DNA of 64,000 bases. It comes from Diabrotica undecimpunctata (lineage: Eukaryota > Arthropoda > Insecta > Coleoptera > Chrysomelidae). The DNA lies in contig NC_092809.1 of NCBI RefSeq assembly GCF_040954645.1, positions 68,151,141 to 68,215,140 on the forward strand. Reading direction: 5' to 3'. The position numbers and the translations under genes were made by a program. The notes beneath the pieces are model-generated. The model ran no database searches, was not told where the DNA came from, and saw nothing but the letters and a program-made list of their open reading frames with translations. Below, piece after piece: positions 1 through 10,269 of the stretch (position 1 is its first letter; every line of letters begins with the position of its first letter).

Positions 1-508
1 AAATCTAAATCCATTCATATTAGTATTAAACGTTTAAGTATTGGCTTATTTATTGGAAGAATCTTAAATAAATTTTTTATATATATTATACAAGATATCG
101 TTGTGTAATATTTAATTGATCACTTGTGAATAATTGCACAGTACATTAAAAATAAAACTTCTTGTGTGGTGATTTTTGCTTTATATAATTTTATATAGCT
201 TTATCAAGCAGTACAGGTCACAGAACTCGCTTGAGTTAAGAGTCTGCATGTTCTAAGACAAATAAGTAAAAAAAATTTTAAATTCAAAATACAGATTTAG
301 AGAATACAAGGTGAGTAGAATAAATGTTTGTCAAATTTTTTTTTATTTTCAGGCGTTCAATAATTTTTATTAAAAGCATTTCTAAATTTAACAATATTAC
401 AAATTAATCAACTTAAAAAAAAAAAAATTATTTTTATCTTCATAAAGCTAGCCGGTAAATAAGAGCAACTTGTAGTTTTCTTGCATCGAATTCACATATC
501 ATAACAAT
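1..508 (+). repeat. 5' LTR, 3' portion only
   Basis: Repeats at 6208-6714 with one A-run length difference. It ends in ...ATAACAAT directly before a primer-binding-site-like stretch. It contains a TATA-like TATATAATTTTATATA region at about 183-200 and a perfect splice-donor-like AAG|GTGAGT at 308-316. The left end lies outside the window. Confidence 0.92.
311..352 (+). other. Candidate 42-nt mini-intron or leader splice donor in the LTR
   Basis: A consensus donor (AAG|GTGAGT) at 311 is followed 42 nt later by a T-rich tract and an acceptor-like TTTTCAG ending at 352. The same pair is present in the 3' LTR at about 6518-6559. It could be a very short intron, or only the donor may be used for a subgenomic transcript. 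No transcript evidence is available, so this is a sequence-consensus call only. Confidence 0.3.
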
Positions 509-530
509 TTGGCGAGCCCAACGTGTGGCT
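509..530 (+). other. Candidate primer binding site
   Basis: TTGGCGAGCCCAACGTGTGG lies immediately after the LTR end, where a tRNA primer site is expected. It resembles lysine-tRNA type primer sites (TGGCG...CCCAACGTGGGGC) but with mismatches and a small insertion, so the tRNA assignment is tentative. Confidence 0.45.
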
Positions 531-683
531 GTGTATTTGGACGGTGACAGGTAGTGCATTATAACAAAGTATTAACCAGTGGTGTACCTTAAACATTTAA
601 TAACATAATATACAGGGTGTTAAGAGTATAATTTGTGTAGATAATAAGTTTATTGAGTGAATTGAAATTAAATAAAAATAAAC

Positions 684-1370
684 ATGGACAAAAGAAAGAC
701 TAGATCACATAAGAACGTAGAAGAAGAACAGGAAGTGACAGACAGAACCGAAGAACAAATTAAAGAGACTGAAGAAGTACAGGAGACAATGGAGGAGAAA
801 AGACAGCCAGAAGAAGCACAAATGGAAAGGCAAATGGCAAGTGGAGACCAAGCTCAGCCCGTAAAGAAGGATGAATTGGACTTTCACAAGATGATGGCAA
901 TTTTGTTACAGGAAATAAAAAAAACTGAGCAAAATATAAACCAGAAAGCAGAAGAAAATAAACAACATATGACAAAAGAACTTGAAGATACAAAAAAAGA
1001 AATAAAACGGGAAATAACACAAAATTTTGATGAAAAAATACAACAGATGGCACAACAGGTTGAGGATAAGTTGGGAAAGAAGATAGAAGAAGTAAAAGAA
1101 GAGTTAACCCTAGAAATGGCCAAGATGGAAGAGCAGTGCAAAGAACAAATGGAAGTGTTATCGGCACAGCTGGAAAAGAATAATGAAACTCAAAATAAAA
1201 AGATTGAATTAATGGAACAAAATTTGAAGCTAGAACAACAAAATAACCAAAAAAAGTTCGAAGATATTGACGAACAAATGGGAGTGTTGGCAGTACAGCT
1301 GGAGCATCATATTGAGCAGAAGGAAGAGATATTTCGACGAGACATTAATGAACAGTGGAAGAAAAAATAA
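684..1370 (+). CDS. gag: Gag N-terminal part: charged coiled coil, ends at in-frame TAA
   Basis: This 228-residue ORF is very rich in K, E and Q with long heptad-like runs from about residue 30 to the end, predicting an extended coiled coil. It starts at the ATG after the primer site and leader. It ends at TAA 1368-1370, but the next ORF (1389-2639) is in the same frame and the codons between them (D, E, I, D, E, N) continue the same charged composition. I read the two as one gag gene of about 651 codons with a single nonsense codon, or less likely a read-through stop. It has no catalytic motif and is probably a capsid-assembly or multimerisation region. Confidence 0.75.
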   Translation: MDKRKTRSHKNVEEEQEVTDRTEEQIKETEEVQETMEEKRQPEEAQMERQMASGDQAQPVKKDELDFHKMMAILLQEIKKTEQNINQKAEENKQHMTKELEDTKKEIKREITQNFDEKIQQMAQQVEDKLGKKIEEVKEELTLEMAKMEEQCKEQMEVLSAQLEKNNETQNKKIELMEQNLKLEQQNNQKKFEDIDEQMGVLAVQLEHHIEQKEEIFRRDINEQWKKK

Positions 1371-1388
1371 GATGAAATAGATGAAAAT

Positions 1389-2639
1389 ATGAATAAGACC
1401 AAAGAGATAATGGAGAAAGAAATTGGGAGAGTACAAGAGTCTCTTAAAGAAGTGACACAGAAGGAATTGGATGCAAGGCCGGTTGTACAAACGGTCGAAA
1501 GAGATTGTAAAATCTATTTTAGTGGAAGAATAAAACAGCAGCATCCAGTACCTTTCATGAAATTCCTTAGGCACAGATATGCATCTTACAGACATTTCGA
1601 AGACTTTAAAGAATTCATCAGAAACCAGATGACGGATGAGGCGTTACTATGGTTTTCGAACAAAGAAAATGAGTTGGTGGATCTGGAAGACTTTGCGACC
1701 AAATTCAGTGAATATTTCTGGGGTCAAGCACAACAGCGTTCAATCAAAAACGAGCTGTTAAGTGGCAAATACAACCCAAATCGTAGCATGTCATACCACC
1801 GGTACGCCATGCAAATTTACAGCACAGCTCAATACTTAGACTGTGGTTTTAACGAAGAATACATTGTGGGTTGTATCGTGCAACACTTTGATCGGACACT
1901 GGAAGATATCATGATGTTATACAACTTTAAAGAAATAGACAAACTGTGCCAATTTTTGATGATGCATGAGCAACGAAACCCCATGTATCAAAACAATGAC
2001 CAAGCAAATAATAATAATAATAACAACTTCAATGGGAGCAATAACTACAGCAGAAACAATAATCAGAACGGCAATAATTTCAATAATCATCGTAATTTTA
2101 ACAATAACTATAGACAAAATAATGGTAACAACAACTATAATAACTCGAACTTTAGGAATAATAATAATAACTACCGCAACCAAAATAATCAGAACTTTAA
2201 TCGCCAAAACTATAATCGTAACAATCAAACTAACAACAATAACTATGGAAATAATGGACGGTATCAAAACGGTAATTACAATAATCAAAACAACGGAAAT
2301 TTTAACAGAAATAATTACAATAATAACAACAGAAACTTTAACTCCAATGGCAATATGAATCATGCATTTTCAAACAGTGCCATTCAACAGAATCAGACAA
2401 ACAATTCACAACAACAGTCAAATCAAAACTACACAAACAATCGAAACCATAACACTAGAAGTCTAGAAGATATACATAGAAATAACCAAAAAAGACAAGT
2501 GAATTTTCTAAGTCACCATCAATCATACACCGACGTCAGTCAACAAGAGTCACCAATTGAAACACTCAACACATCATCACCATCACAACCCTTTGACACA
2601 CAATACACAACAGATTCACAATCACCAAATTTTCAATAA
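1389..2639 (+). CDS. gag: Gag C-terminal part: capsid-like domain plus Asn/Arg-rich tail
   Basis: 416 residues in the same frame as the upstream ORF. Residues about 35-205 look like the retrotransposon gag/capsid domain (hydrophobic and aromatic blocks, with ALLWFSNKENE and YFWGQAQQ regions). Residues about 205-335 are a low-complexity stretch dominated by Asn with interspersed Arg, Tyr and Phe, encoded by AAT/AAC repeats. There is no CCHC zinc knuckle, so the basic Asn-rich tail may do the RNA binding (inference). The last codons overlap a -1 slippery heptamer. The true start is probably 684 if the TAA at 1368 is a mutation. Confidence 0.8.
   Translation: MNKTKEIMEKEIGRVQESLKEVTQKELDARPVVQTVERDCKIYFSGRIKQQHPVPFMKFLRHRYASYRHFEDFKEFIRNQMTDEALLWFSNKENELVDLEDFATKFSEYFWGQAQQRSIKNELLSGKYNPNRSMSYHRYAMQIYSTAQYLDCGFNEEYIVGCIVQHFDRTLEDIMMLYNFKEIDKLCQFLMMHEQRNPMYQNNDQANNNNNNNFNGSNNYSRNNNQNGNNFNNHRNFNNNYRQNNGNNNYNNSNFRNNNNNYRNQNNQNFNRQNYNRNNQTNNNNYGNNGRYQNGNYNNQNNGNFNRNNYNNNNRNFNSNGNMNHAFSNSAIQQNQTNNSQQQSNQNYTNNRNHNTRSLEDIHRNNQKRQVNFLSHHQSYTDVSQQESPIETLNTSSPSQPFDTQYTTDSQSPNFQ
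2627..2633 (+). promoter_or_regulatory. Candidate -1 ribosomal frameshift heptamer (A AAT TTT)
   Basis: The gag reading frame splits this stretch as A AAT TTT, which fits the X XXY YYZ slippery rule, three bases before the gag stop at 2637-2639. The protease ORF is open in exactly the -1 frame and overlaps here. I did not fold the downstream sequence for a stimulatory structure. Confidence 0.5.
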
Positions 2640-2977
2640 AGCACCTGCTAAATGCGGCCGTATGTCACTATGAGCATCCAAGGGAGTTCATAACATTTGG
2701 GGAAGAAAAGAAAAATCAAAATTTGCAAGGGTTAATTTTAATTCAGGGTAAATTCTTTCAAAAACAAGTTAAAATTTTAATAGACACGGGTTCTGAAGTT
2801 TCACTAATTGACAATAAAGTTATTAATGAATTAAATTTTCAAAAATATTTTTATTCAATTCCAAAGGTTAATCTAGTGGGTGCAAACAACAAAAAACTAT
2901 ATGAAGCAAAGAAGGGAATAATGAGAAAAGTATTCTTTGATACAACCGAATATAGTATGCAATTCAATAGAACCTGA
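2633..2977 (+). CDS. pro: Retropepsin-like aspartic protease, truncated
   Basis: The -1 frame is open from the slippery site. The catalytic DTGS motif sits at 2783-2794, preceded by hydrophobic ILI and followed by a VSLID-type segment, as in clan AA retropepsins. The first ATG in this frame is at 2723, but expression is more likely by frameshift from gag. The ORF stops at 2975-2977, where sequence in a different frame takes over as integrase C-terminus. Everything from the end of protease through RT, RNase H and the integrase core has been lost here. Confidence 0.75.
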   Translation, partial: SIKHLLNAAVCHYEHPREFITFGEEKKNQNLQGLILIQGKFFQKQVKILIDTGSEVSLIDNKVINELNFQKYFYSIPKVNLVGANNKKLYEAKKGIMRKVFFDTTEYSMQFNRT

Positions 2978-3284
2978 ATATGACCAAATTTGTCAAGATG
3001 TAAAACTAAGAATCATCAAGAATGGAGAGAAATATTTGAAAAGACAAAACAAAAGGAAGATGAGAACAAACCGAAAATTTCAAAAAGGAGAAATAGTATT
3101 AATTAGAGCACATAGGGTAAGCAATTATAGAGATAACATTTGTAACAAACTTTTACCACCATTGGAGGGACCTTATGAAGTTGAAACAGAAGATGGAGAA
3201 AATAGTTATTTATTGAAATATCCTGAGAGTGGGTATCTTAGAGGAGTTTTTAACATAAAAGACATTTACAAATATGAACAATAA
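2937..3284 (+). CDS. Integrase C-terminal (GPY/F-type) remnant
   Basis: After about residue 15 the ORF reads as the extreme C-terminus of a retrotransposon integrase: a basic helix (YLKRQNKRKMRTNRKF), then KGEIVLIRAHR, then an LEGPYEV block matching the GPY/F domain, then a VFNIKDIYKYE end. No HHCC zinc finger or DD35E core is present. The join to the protease lies at about 2940-2980. The product could only be a fragment. Confidence 0.7.
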   Translation: MIQPNIVCNSIEPEYDQICQDVKLRIIKNGEKYLKRQNKRKMRTNRKFQKGEIVLIRAHRVSNYRDNICNKLLPPLEGPYEVETEDGENSYLLKYPESGYLRGVFNIKDIYKYEQ

Positions 3285-6207
3285 GTGAAGAAATAAGAAG
3301 ACATTATTAATTTTAAGTTATATTTATAAAATGAAACAATTAATATTTTTTTATATTAAGTAAAGGACATGAATGGGATACAGAAGATGGAATAATAATA
3401 ATAATAATGCGGCTATTTATGAAATATGAAATATGATGAAATATGAATTATTGCGGATATTATGATTATGAATATGATATATATAATATAATATGAATTA
3501 TGATGAATTATGAAAGATTATAATGATATAATTATGCAGTATAATAATAAAACTTGGAATGGAATTACAGAAGAAGGATTGGAGAGGAAAAATTTGAAAC
3601 GAAGATGGCAGAACTCTAAGAAACCAAGGAAGAAAAACAACTATAAAATGGATTCAAAAGTAGAATATAAACTCAACCCTCAACGAAAACTTGAATGATA
3701 ATAAAGTCACATTCAAACTAGCTTACACTCTAACCACAAAATTCTGCTCACACGTGCTTAAATAAAACTTAAACTCTATATTTTTTTGTATATATTCAAA
3801 ATAAAACATGCATTAATAAAACAAACTAAAGCGACCTAAGCTTACACATGCAAAATTAAAAGAACAAAACTAATTATTATTTTTTTTTCAAAGAGAGCAT
3901 TCAAACTATCTGCAGCATAATTGTATACCATATATATGCAACTGAATCAAAAATTTAATTGTTTTCAACCATCACACATTCATAAAATCACTGAAACATA
4001 CACTTGTGTCAACGTTCAGAGAAACAATCACACAACTTGCAAAAACCAGTCAAAGAAAAATGAATATTTGATATTTGCCAAGAAACTTGTCAAATATGAA
4101 ATATTAATTTTTGGAGAATTGTTATGAAATTAAAGCTCCTAAACAGTTTTTTTTTATATGAATAGTATGAACATAAAACAAAATGACAATATTGAATATA
4201 CCACATATATATTTAACTCAAACAATTGTATTATTGTTGTTAATTTAATAGTTGAAACTAGATTCAACAATAAGAAAGAAACTAAAAGCAAAAATAAGCA
4301 GAATTCACAGACATGTAACAAACCAATAAGGACTATATTGTATCACCAGATTTAATTAATGTTTTCAAAATAATTTTATTATTATTATAATTAAAACCAG
4401 TTGGTTTATTATAAACAAATTTAGCATAATAGAAATAAGATTCTTTTAATACGTGAGTTATTATAGCCACTGAGTTATAGTTGGTTGATAAACACTTTTC
4501 AATTAAAAAAAAATATAAAAAAAAAAATTAAACCAAAAACAATTGTTGATCATGAAATTGATTATGATTTAAACTTAAGTTATTGTTCGTTATATATATA
4601 TTATATTATTTATGTAAGAGATACTTACAGAATAAGCCAATATAGCCACAACATAAAGATACAAAAAGCAAATATCAAACCACTTCGGATCGAGTGGAAA
4701 TAAAAACCATAAATTTGTATTTATTAATTAATTACAATTTTTATTATAATCCAAATTCTAATATATACAAGTCAATAGAATCTTCAACAGTCCTAAAACA
4801 AATAAAATATTTAAGTCATTTATTCACAAAGTAAGAAGTTTCAATTTGTTAGTAAACATACAGTTAACATGGATAGAGCTCAGAAAATAAAACGTGTTAG
4901 GAGGTGAAATAGGATATATCTCATAAATAAGAGTTCAGAATGATATAATCTTTAATGGACAGGTAATCTGAAGACAATTCTCAGTGATTCAATATCAAAA
5001 ATGCTTTCAGATAGCTTTAAAATTAAATAAAAGCAAAATAAAAGCAACTAATTCATGTTAAAATTGGTGTATGTCAAATTTGTTAGTAAAAATTTTAATA
5101 TTTAAATTATCATTTGTTGTAGAAATTATATGTCAAAAGAATGCTTAAATTCTCTAGTATTTGTTTCAATTCATTTCAAAAGTCAATATAGTTCTCAAGA
5201 TTTAACAATTTATGAAAATTTAAAATATTTTTTATTTTAATCATAAATGTCAAAAATATACAAAAATCCTGTCAGATCTTAAAAAACATTGTCAAAATGC
5301 TTGGAGATCTGGTAAGCAATGAAAAATAAAAGATAGAAAATCAATAGTTACGAAGGGGCAGAAAATTTTTGATTATTTTTCAGCAGTCAGAATTTTTCAA
5401 AAGTATTTTAAAAAACCTTAAAAAAGTCCTGAATTATAACAAAGTATATTCAAATTACCTTGCCGATAAGAAACCATCGTTTCTGATTAAATTTTAGCAA
5501 AGCCTGCAGATTAACAGTATATTTTCCGATAAGGGAATTGTTAGCAGTCATCATAAAGAGGTCCACAGCTACCAGAAAGGTGAGTTTTTCCACTCATTTG
5601 AATTCTCGCTGAATAAAGAGACCGTTTGGTGTTTATTTTTGACTGAAGATCATTTAAAATTCATTTTGGGTACTTATAAATATTTCTCAACCATTGGAGA
5701 GATAATTCTGATAGTTTTGCGGCCCTAATCCATTAGAAGACGTCACTGAAAGATGCAATCTTTGTTATTGAAGATTTCCATAAAATTTTTAGAGAAGGGA
5801 TTATCTGAAAGACGAAAGTGAACTTTAATAAAGTTAAACGCAAGTTTTGAAATTTCTTTAGAAATAATCTTACCTTTTTTTTAAACAGCCTATATCATTC
5901 TAAATCATCTTTGTGTTAAAAAACAAAATAATTTGAAGTCAAGTTCACAAAAATTTTATTATCGCTTTTGTAATATTAACCAAATATAATTCACCGTTTC
6001 TTTTGCTTACTAAAATCATTAAACAAAACAGTTAAACTAAAAAAATTGAAGGATTATAAACCTTTGTTTTCGCTCTAAAAAGATAGTAAGTGAGGTTATA
6101 AATACTTTGACAAACAAACACGTATTAGATCTTAGATCAAGTATTTCTTGTTGCAACTTCACAAAACACTAATTTCATATACTTACTTCAATATTGTATT
6201 ACGTCAT
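3285..6207. other. Long AT-rich internal region of the LTR element, no supported ORF
   Basis: About 2.9 kb between the integrase tail and the 3' LTR. The longest ATG-initiated ORFs are under 75 codons and look like chance reading of AT-rich sequence. I see no env-like signal peptide or membrane anchor and no clear polypurine tract, although purine-rich stretches occur near 6050-6100. Length and lack of coding suggest a structural or packaging role, or degraded coding sequence. Part of its right end belongs to the 3' LTR because the LTR start is unknown. Confidence 0.6.
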
Positions 6208-6708
6208 AAATCTAAATCCATTCATATTAGTATTAAACGTTTAAGTATTGGCTTATTTATTGGAAGAATCTTAAATAAATTTTTTATATATATTATACAA
6301 GATATCGTTGTGTAATATTTAATTGATCACTTGTGAATAATTGCACAGTACATTAAAAATAAAACTTCTTGTGTGGTGATTTTTGCTTTATATAATTTTA
6401 TATAGCTTTATCAAGCAGTACAGGTCACAGAACTCGCTTGAGTTAAGAGTCTGCATGTTCTAAGACAAATAAGTAAAAAAAATTTTAAATTCAAAATACA
6501 GATTTAGAGAATACAAGGTGAGTAGAATAAATGTTTGTCAAATTTTTTTTTATTTTCAGGCGTTCAATAATTTTTATTAAAAGCATTTCTAAATTTAACA
6601 ATATTACAAATTAATCAACTTAAAAAAAAAAAATTATTTTTATCTTCATAAAGCTAGCCGGTAAATAAGAGCAACTTGTAGTTTTCTTGCATCGAATTCA
6701 CATATCAT

Positions 6709-6714
<6 letters not shown>
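6208..6714 (+). repeat. 3' LTR, portion matching the visible 5' LTR
   Basis: Matches 1-508 with a single A-run difference. The true start lies some distance upstream and cannot be fixed because the 5' copy is cut by the window edge. The LTR ends in CAAT and runs straight into an (AT)n tract, so the element sits in or beside a microsatellite. Confidence 0.9.

Positions 6715-6797
<83 letters not shown>
6715..6797. repeat. (AT)n microsatellite
   Basis: Uninterrupted AT dinucleotide repeat of about 83 bp at the outer edge of the 3' LTR. Confidence 0.97.
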
Positions 6798-6801
<4 letters not shown>

Positions 6802-8328
6802 GGTTTAGAACGTCTTTCGACGTTGTCCGATATCTAAACACCATATCTTCCTATCTTCGCAGTCGTTTGTTGTTAAATTTCTTTCGCTCATGGACTTGTT
6901 TACGCCGTGTTGCCATTCTAATCTGGGTCTTCCTCTTTTCCGTCGACCTATCGGTTGCCATTCTATTACTTTTTTGGGGAGTCTTGATGCTGACATCCGT
7001 TGAACATGCCCATACTACCTTAATTGTTTCTTCTCTATATCTTGAGTTATATTTCCTTGTATTCCCATACGTTGTTTTATTACATCATTTCTGATTCGGT
7101 CTCGTCTGGAAATACCTAAAGATCTTCTCATTGCATCCATCTCTACTGCTTCTATTCGATTTTTGTTCTTTTCACTAATTCTCCATGTTTCAGCGCCATA
7201 AAGAAGAGTAGTTTTAATCATGGTCTCATATATATTAAATTTCCTTCCTTTCGTTATCTCTTTACTCCACAGTATACCATTGAGACATCCCAAGGACTTT
7301 CTTTGCTTGTGTGATTCGTTTTTCTATTTCCCGTGTATCAGTTCCTGTATTGTCAAAGGCAACACCCAAGTAGTCATAGCTCTGACAGCAGGAAATATGT
7401 TGTCCGTTTTCGAGATCTATGTTATCTGACTCGTTTCCAATACAAAGATATTTGGTATATATTTGATATTTGTATTGACATTCATTCCCCAGTCGTTATA
7501 TTCTTCTATCAGTTTTCTTAGCATGTATTGCATGTCTTCCCTGTCGGTTGCTAGCACTGCCTGGTTATCAGCAAACTGGAGTGTATATATACATTCATTG
7601 CTAAGCTCTATACCCATCCTATGTAACTTTCTTTTCCATCTTTCCAATGCCGCTGCAACATATATCTTGAATAAGGTTGGTGAGATACAGCATCCCTGAC
7701 GCAAGCCTTTTGTAACCAGGAATTCTTCCGTTAGATATTTTCCTGTTTTTATCTGTGCCTTTGAGTCTCTATATAGTTCTTGTACAGCATTTATCAATGT
7801 GTGGTTGATGTTAGATCTTTTCAACGTTGTCCACAGTTTTGTTAAGGGGATGTTGTCATATGCTTTTTGCAGGTCTACAAAAGTAATATGAGTTTCTAGA
7901 TTCTTAGCCGATCTTTTTTCTATTATTTGTTTAAGACAAAATACGTTATCGGTGCACGATCTTCCTGCACGGAACCCGCTTTGTTCTTCCTCTTCATTGT
8001 GCTTATATTCTTCCTCGATCATATTTCTCAAAATTCGTCCATACAGTCTGCTCAGGGTGCTGGTTACCGATATGCCTCTATAATTATTACAATTCCTTTT
8101 GTCCCCCTTTTTGTGAATTGAGGACATGTATGCCGTTCTCCATTGTTCTGGTACTGGGTGTCCATTTAGACACTGATTGATCACATAAGTTAATATTTCG
8201 AATAGTTTATGAGTTCCATTCTTATGCATTTCAGCATAGATTCCCTCAGCATGGATTTACCATTCTTTAGGGTCATTACAGCCTTCCTTACTGTTTCGAT
8301 GTCTACCCTCGCTTCCTCTCCTTGTATA

Positions 8329-8619
8329 CAGTGTGGCGCACCGAAAACGAAACAGAAGCATTTACTGGCAGATGATTCCTTTTTTGAAAAAACGCTCGGA
8401 CCCGTCGATTTTGTTTTCGAGGGGGACACAAAATTGGCATAAAATCACTTTAACATTTGCAGCCCCTTAAGCGGGGGTGGCATCATCCCTAAAATCTTGA
8501 ATGAAAAGGGGGGTCGAATGATCCATTATTTGAAAGGTCTTTCAACTCCCTTTATCATGATGTAAAATTCATGTATTCAATTCAGTAGTTTTGGAGATTT
8601 ATTGATTTAAAGTTTAAAG
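8329..8619. repeat. Left terminal inverted repeat of the mariner element
   Basis: Pairs with 9910-10199 with scattered mismatches. The match fades after GATTTATTGATTTAAAG. Confidence 0.85.
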
Positions 8620-8906
8620 TAGACTTTAATAGGTACATCAAATTAGTTTGTACTTCTTTCGGAAGAAATTTGAGTAAAAGCATTTTCTTGATTAGTAAAT
8701 GCTTTTATTTACTACGCCCATGGTTTATTAATAATAAAAATAGCAATTGAAGTGTCCTTTGTGACAAAAAAAGTTGTTTCTTGAAGAAAGATAAGTAGAG
8801 AATGCCACGTACTTATTTTAAATAGGAAATAGTACATTAGTTTGCGATTGATTTGACCAATCTTTGTTGTTAAAATATCATTTATTGCTGTATACATAAA
8901 TTAACC

Positions 8907-9804
8907 ATGGTATATTCCACGGCAGAAAGGGTTGAAATCATTGAAATATTTTTCGGAAATAATCAGTGCGCTAATACAACAGCACAAATTTTTAATAAGC
9001 GACATGAGAACAATAATGTGCACCGAAAATATGTTCTAGAACTTGGTGTTAGTCGACGTACTATCCAACGGATTCTAAAGGCCCATAATTTTCATCCGTA
9101 TAAAATTCACCTTGTACAAGAACTTAATGAAGACGATTTTGATAAGCGATTAGAATTTTGTGAAGTTATGAGTGAACGAATTACAAACGATGAACAATTT
9201 TTATTTAACATTTGCTTTTCCGACGAATGTTCCTTTTTTTTTAAATGGCGAAGTAAATCGTCATAATTGTCGATATTGGTCGGACTCTAATCCCAGAATT
9301 TACCATGAGGTACACACACAGTAGCCACAAAAATTAAATGTTTGGGCTGGCATTTTTGGCGATCATTTGGTTGGTCTTTTTTTCTTACCTGGAAATTTGA
9401 CTGGTGAAATGTATTGGGAATTACTGCAAAATGCCATAGATCCTGCGCTAACAGATATAATTGAAAATCAGAATGATGGTCGATACGTTGAGAATATGTT
9501 GATGTTCCAACAGGATGGTGCCCCACCACATTACGCATTAAGAGTTCGGCATTATTTAGATCAGACTTTCCCAGGTCAATGGATTGGTAGAAGAGGTGCC
9601 GTTGAATGGCCCCCAAGATCGCCAGATTTATCACCTTTGGATTTCTTTTTGTGGGGTTACTTAAAAAGCAAAATCTATGCTACTCAGCCAACATCCTTGG
9701 AAGATTTACGACAAAGAATTGTGAATGAGTGCCATCAAATTACTCCTCAAATATTGCAAAATGTCCGGCAACGTTTTCAGCAAAATCTTTATTATTGCAT
9801 GTAA
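8907..9804 (+). pseudogene. mariner-type transposase, one frameshift and one stop
   Basis: The gene starts at 8907 with a helix-turn-helix N-terminal half. The first catalytic Asp is in FSDEC (Asp codon 9222-9224), the second in QQDGAPPH, and the third in SPDLSPLDFFLWG. There are 41 residues between the second Asp and the Asp of PLDFF, which is the rosa-type D,D41D signature. A run of nine T (9234-9242) shifts the frame right after the first Asp, and TAG at 9322-9324 is an in-frame stop in the continuing frame. The rest is open to 9804. Only two visible lesions suggest moderate age. Confidence 0.85.
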
Positions 9805-9909
9805 AGTAATGGTGGTCATTTTCAACATTTACTCGGCTGACAGGTCAGTTCATTCTTTATTTTTTAATAACTTTGCTGCTATGTATTGATCTCCTCTTAC
9901 GATGATGTA

Positions 9910-10199
9910 TTTAAACTTTAAATCAATAAATCTTTAAAACTACTAAATTGAAGTACATGAATTTTACATCATTGTAAAGGGAGTTGAAAGACCTTTTAAA
10001 TGATGTATCATTCGACCCCCCTTTCCATTTAAGATTTTAGGGATGGTGCCACCCCCACTTAGGGGGCTGCAAATGTTAATGTGATTTTATGCCAATTTTG
10101 TTTCCCCCTCGATAACAAAATCGACGGGTCCAAGCGTTTTTTTTTAAAGGAATCATCTGCCAGTAAATGCATCTGTTTCGTTTTCGGTGCGCCACCCTG
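9910..10199. repeat. Right terminal inverted repeat of the mariner element
   Basis: Inverse of 8329-8619. Its last bases CGGTGCGCCACCCTG abut the right TA duplication. Confidence 0.85.
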
Positions 10200-10269
10200 T
10201 ATGTACTGACTGTGTTGGGGAGTTCGCTAGGTATTCTTGTCTTGTCTCTGTCAGCAAGCTTTCATAGTG

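Larger units (their letters stand above)
1..6714 (+). mobile_element. LTR retrotransposon, Ty3/gypsy-like, pol-deleted
   Basis: Direct repeats at 1-508 and 6208-6714 flank an internal region with gag, a protease fragment and the C-terminal end of integrase, in that order. By eye the two repeats differ only in one A run (13 versus 12 bases near 415-427 and the matching site), so insertion looks recent. The window starts inside the 5' LTR, so full LTR length, the LTR start and the target duplication cannot be read. Reverse transcriptase, RNase H and the integrase catalytic core are absent, so this copy would need enzymes supplied in trans. The Ty3/gypsy label rests on PR-then-IN order and a GPY-type integrase tail and is an inference. 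Confidence 0.88.
8329..10199 (+). mobile_element. mariner-family transposon (D,D41D spacing) with long TIRs
   Basis: 1871-bp element beginning CAGTGTGGCGCACCG and ending with the inverse (CGGTGCGCCACCCTG), flanked by TA on both sides (8327-8328 and 10200-10201), the Tc1/mariner target duplication. The two ends are inverted copies for about 290 bp (8329-8619 and 9910-10199), which is long for the family. It interrupts an RTE-like LINE and so is younger than it. Confidence 0.9.

Noticed and set aside
705..1167. Minus-strand hydrophobic ORFs over gag
   Set aside because: Antisense of the Lys/Glu-rich coiled coil, which always gives Phe/Leu/Ser-rich readings.
1966..2358. 130-codon plus-strand ORF and the 148-codon minus-strand ORF over the Asn-rich gag tail
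   Set aside because: They are out-of-frame readings of the AAT/AAC repeat region (Ile/Thr-rich and Val/Ile-rich) and mirror gag.
3921..4703. Small ORFs in the LTR element considered as an env gene
   Set aside because: None exceeds 75 codons and none shows a signal peptide, cleavage site or membrane anchor.
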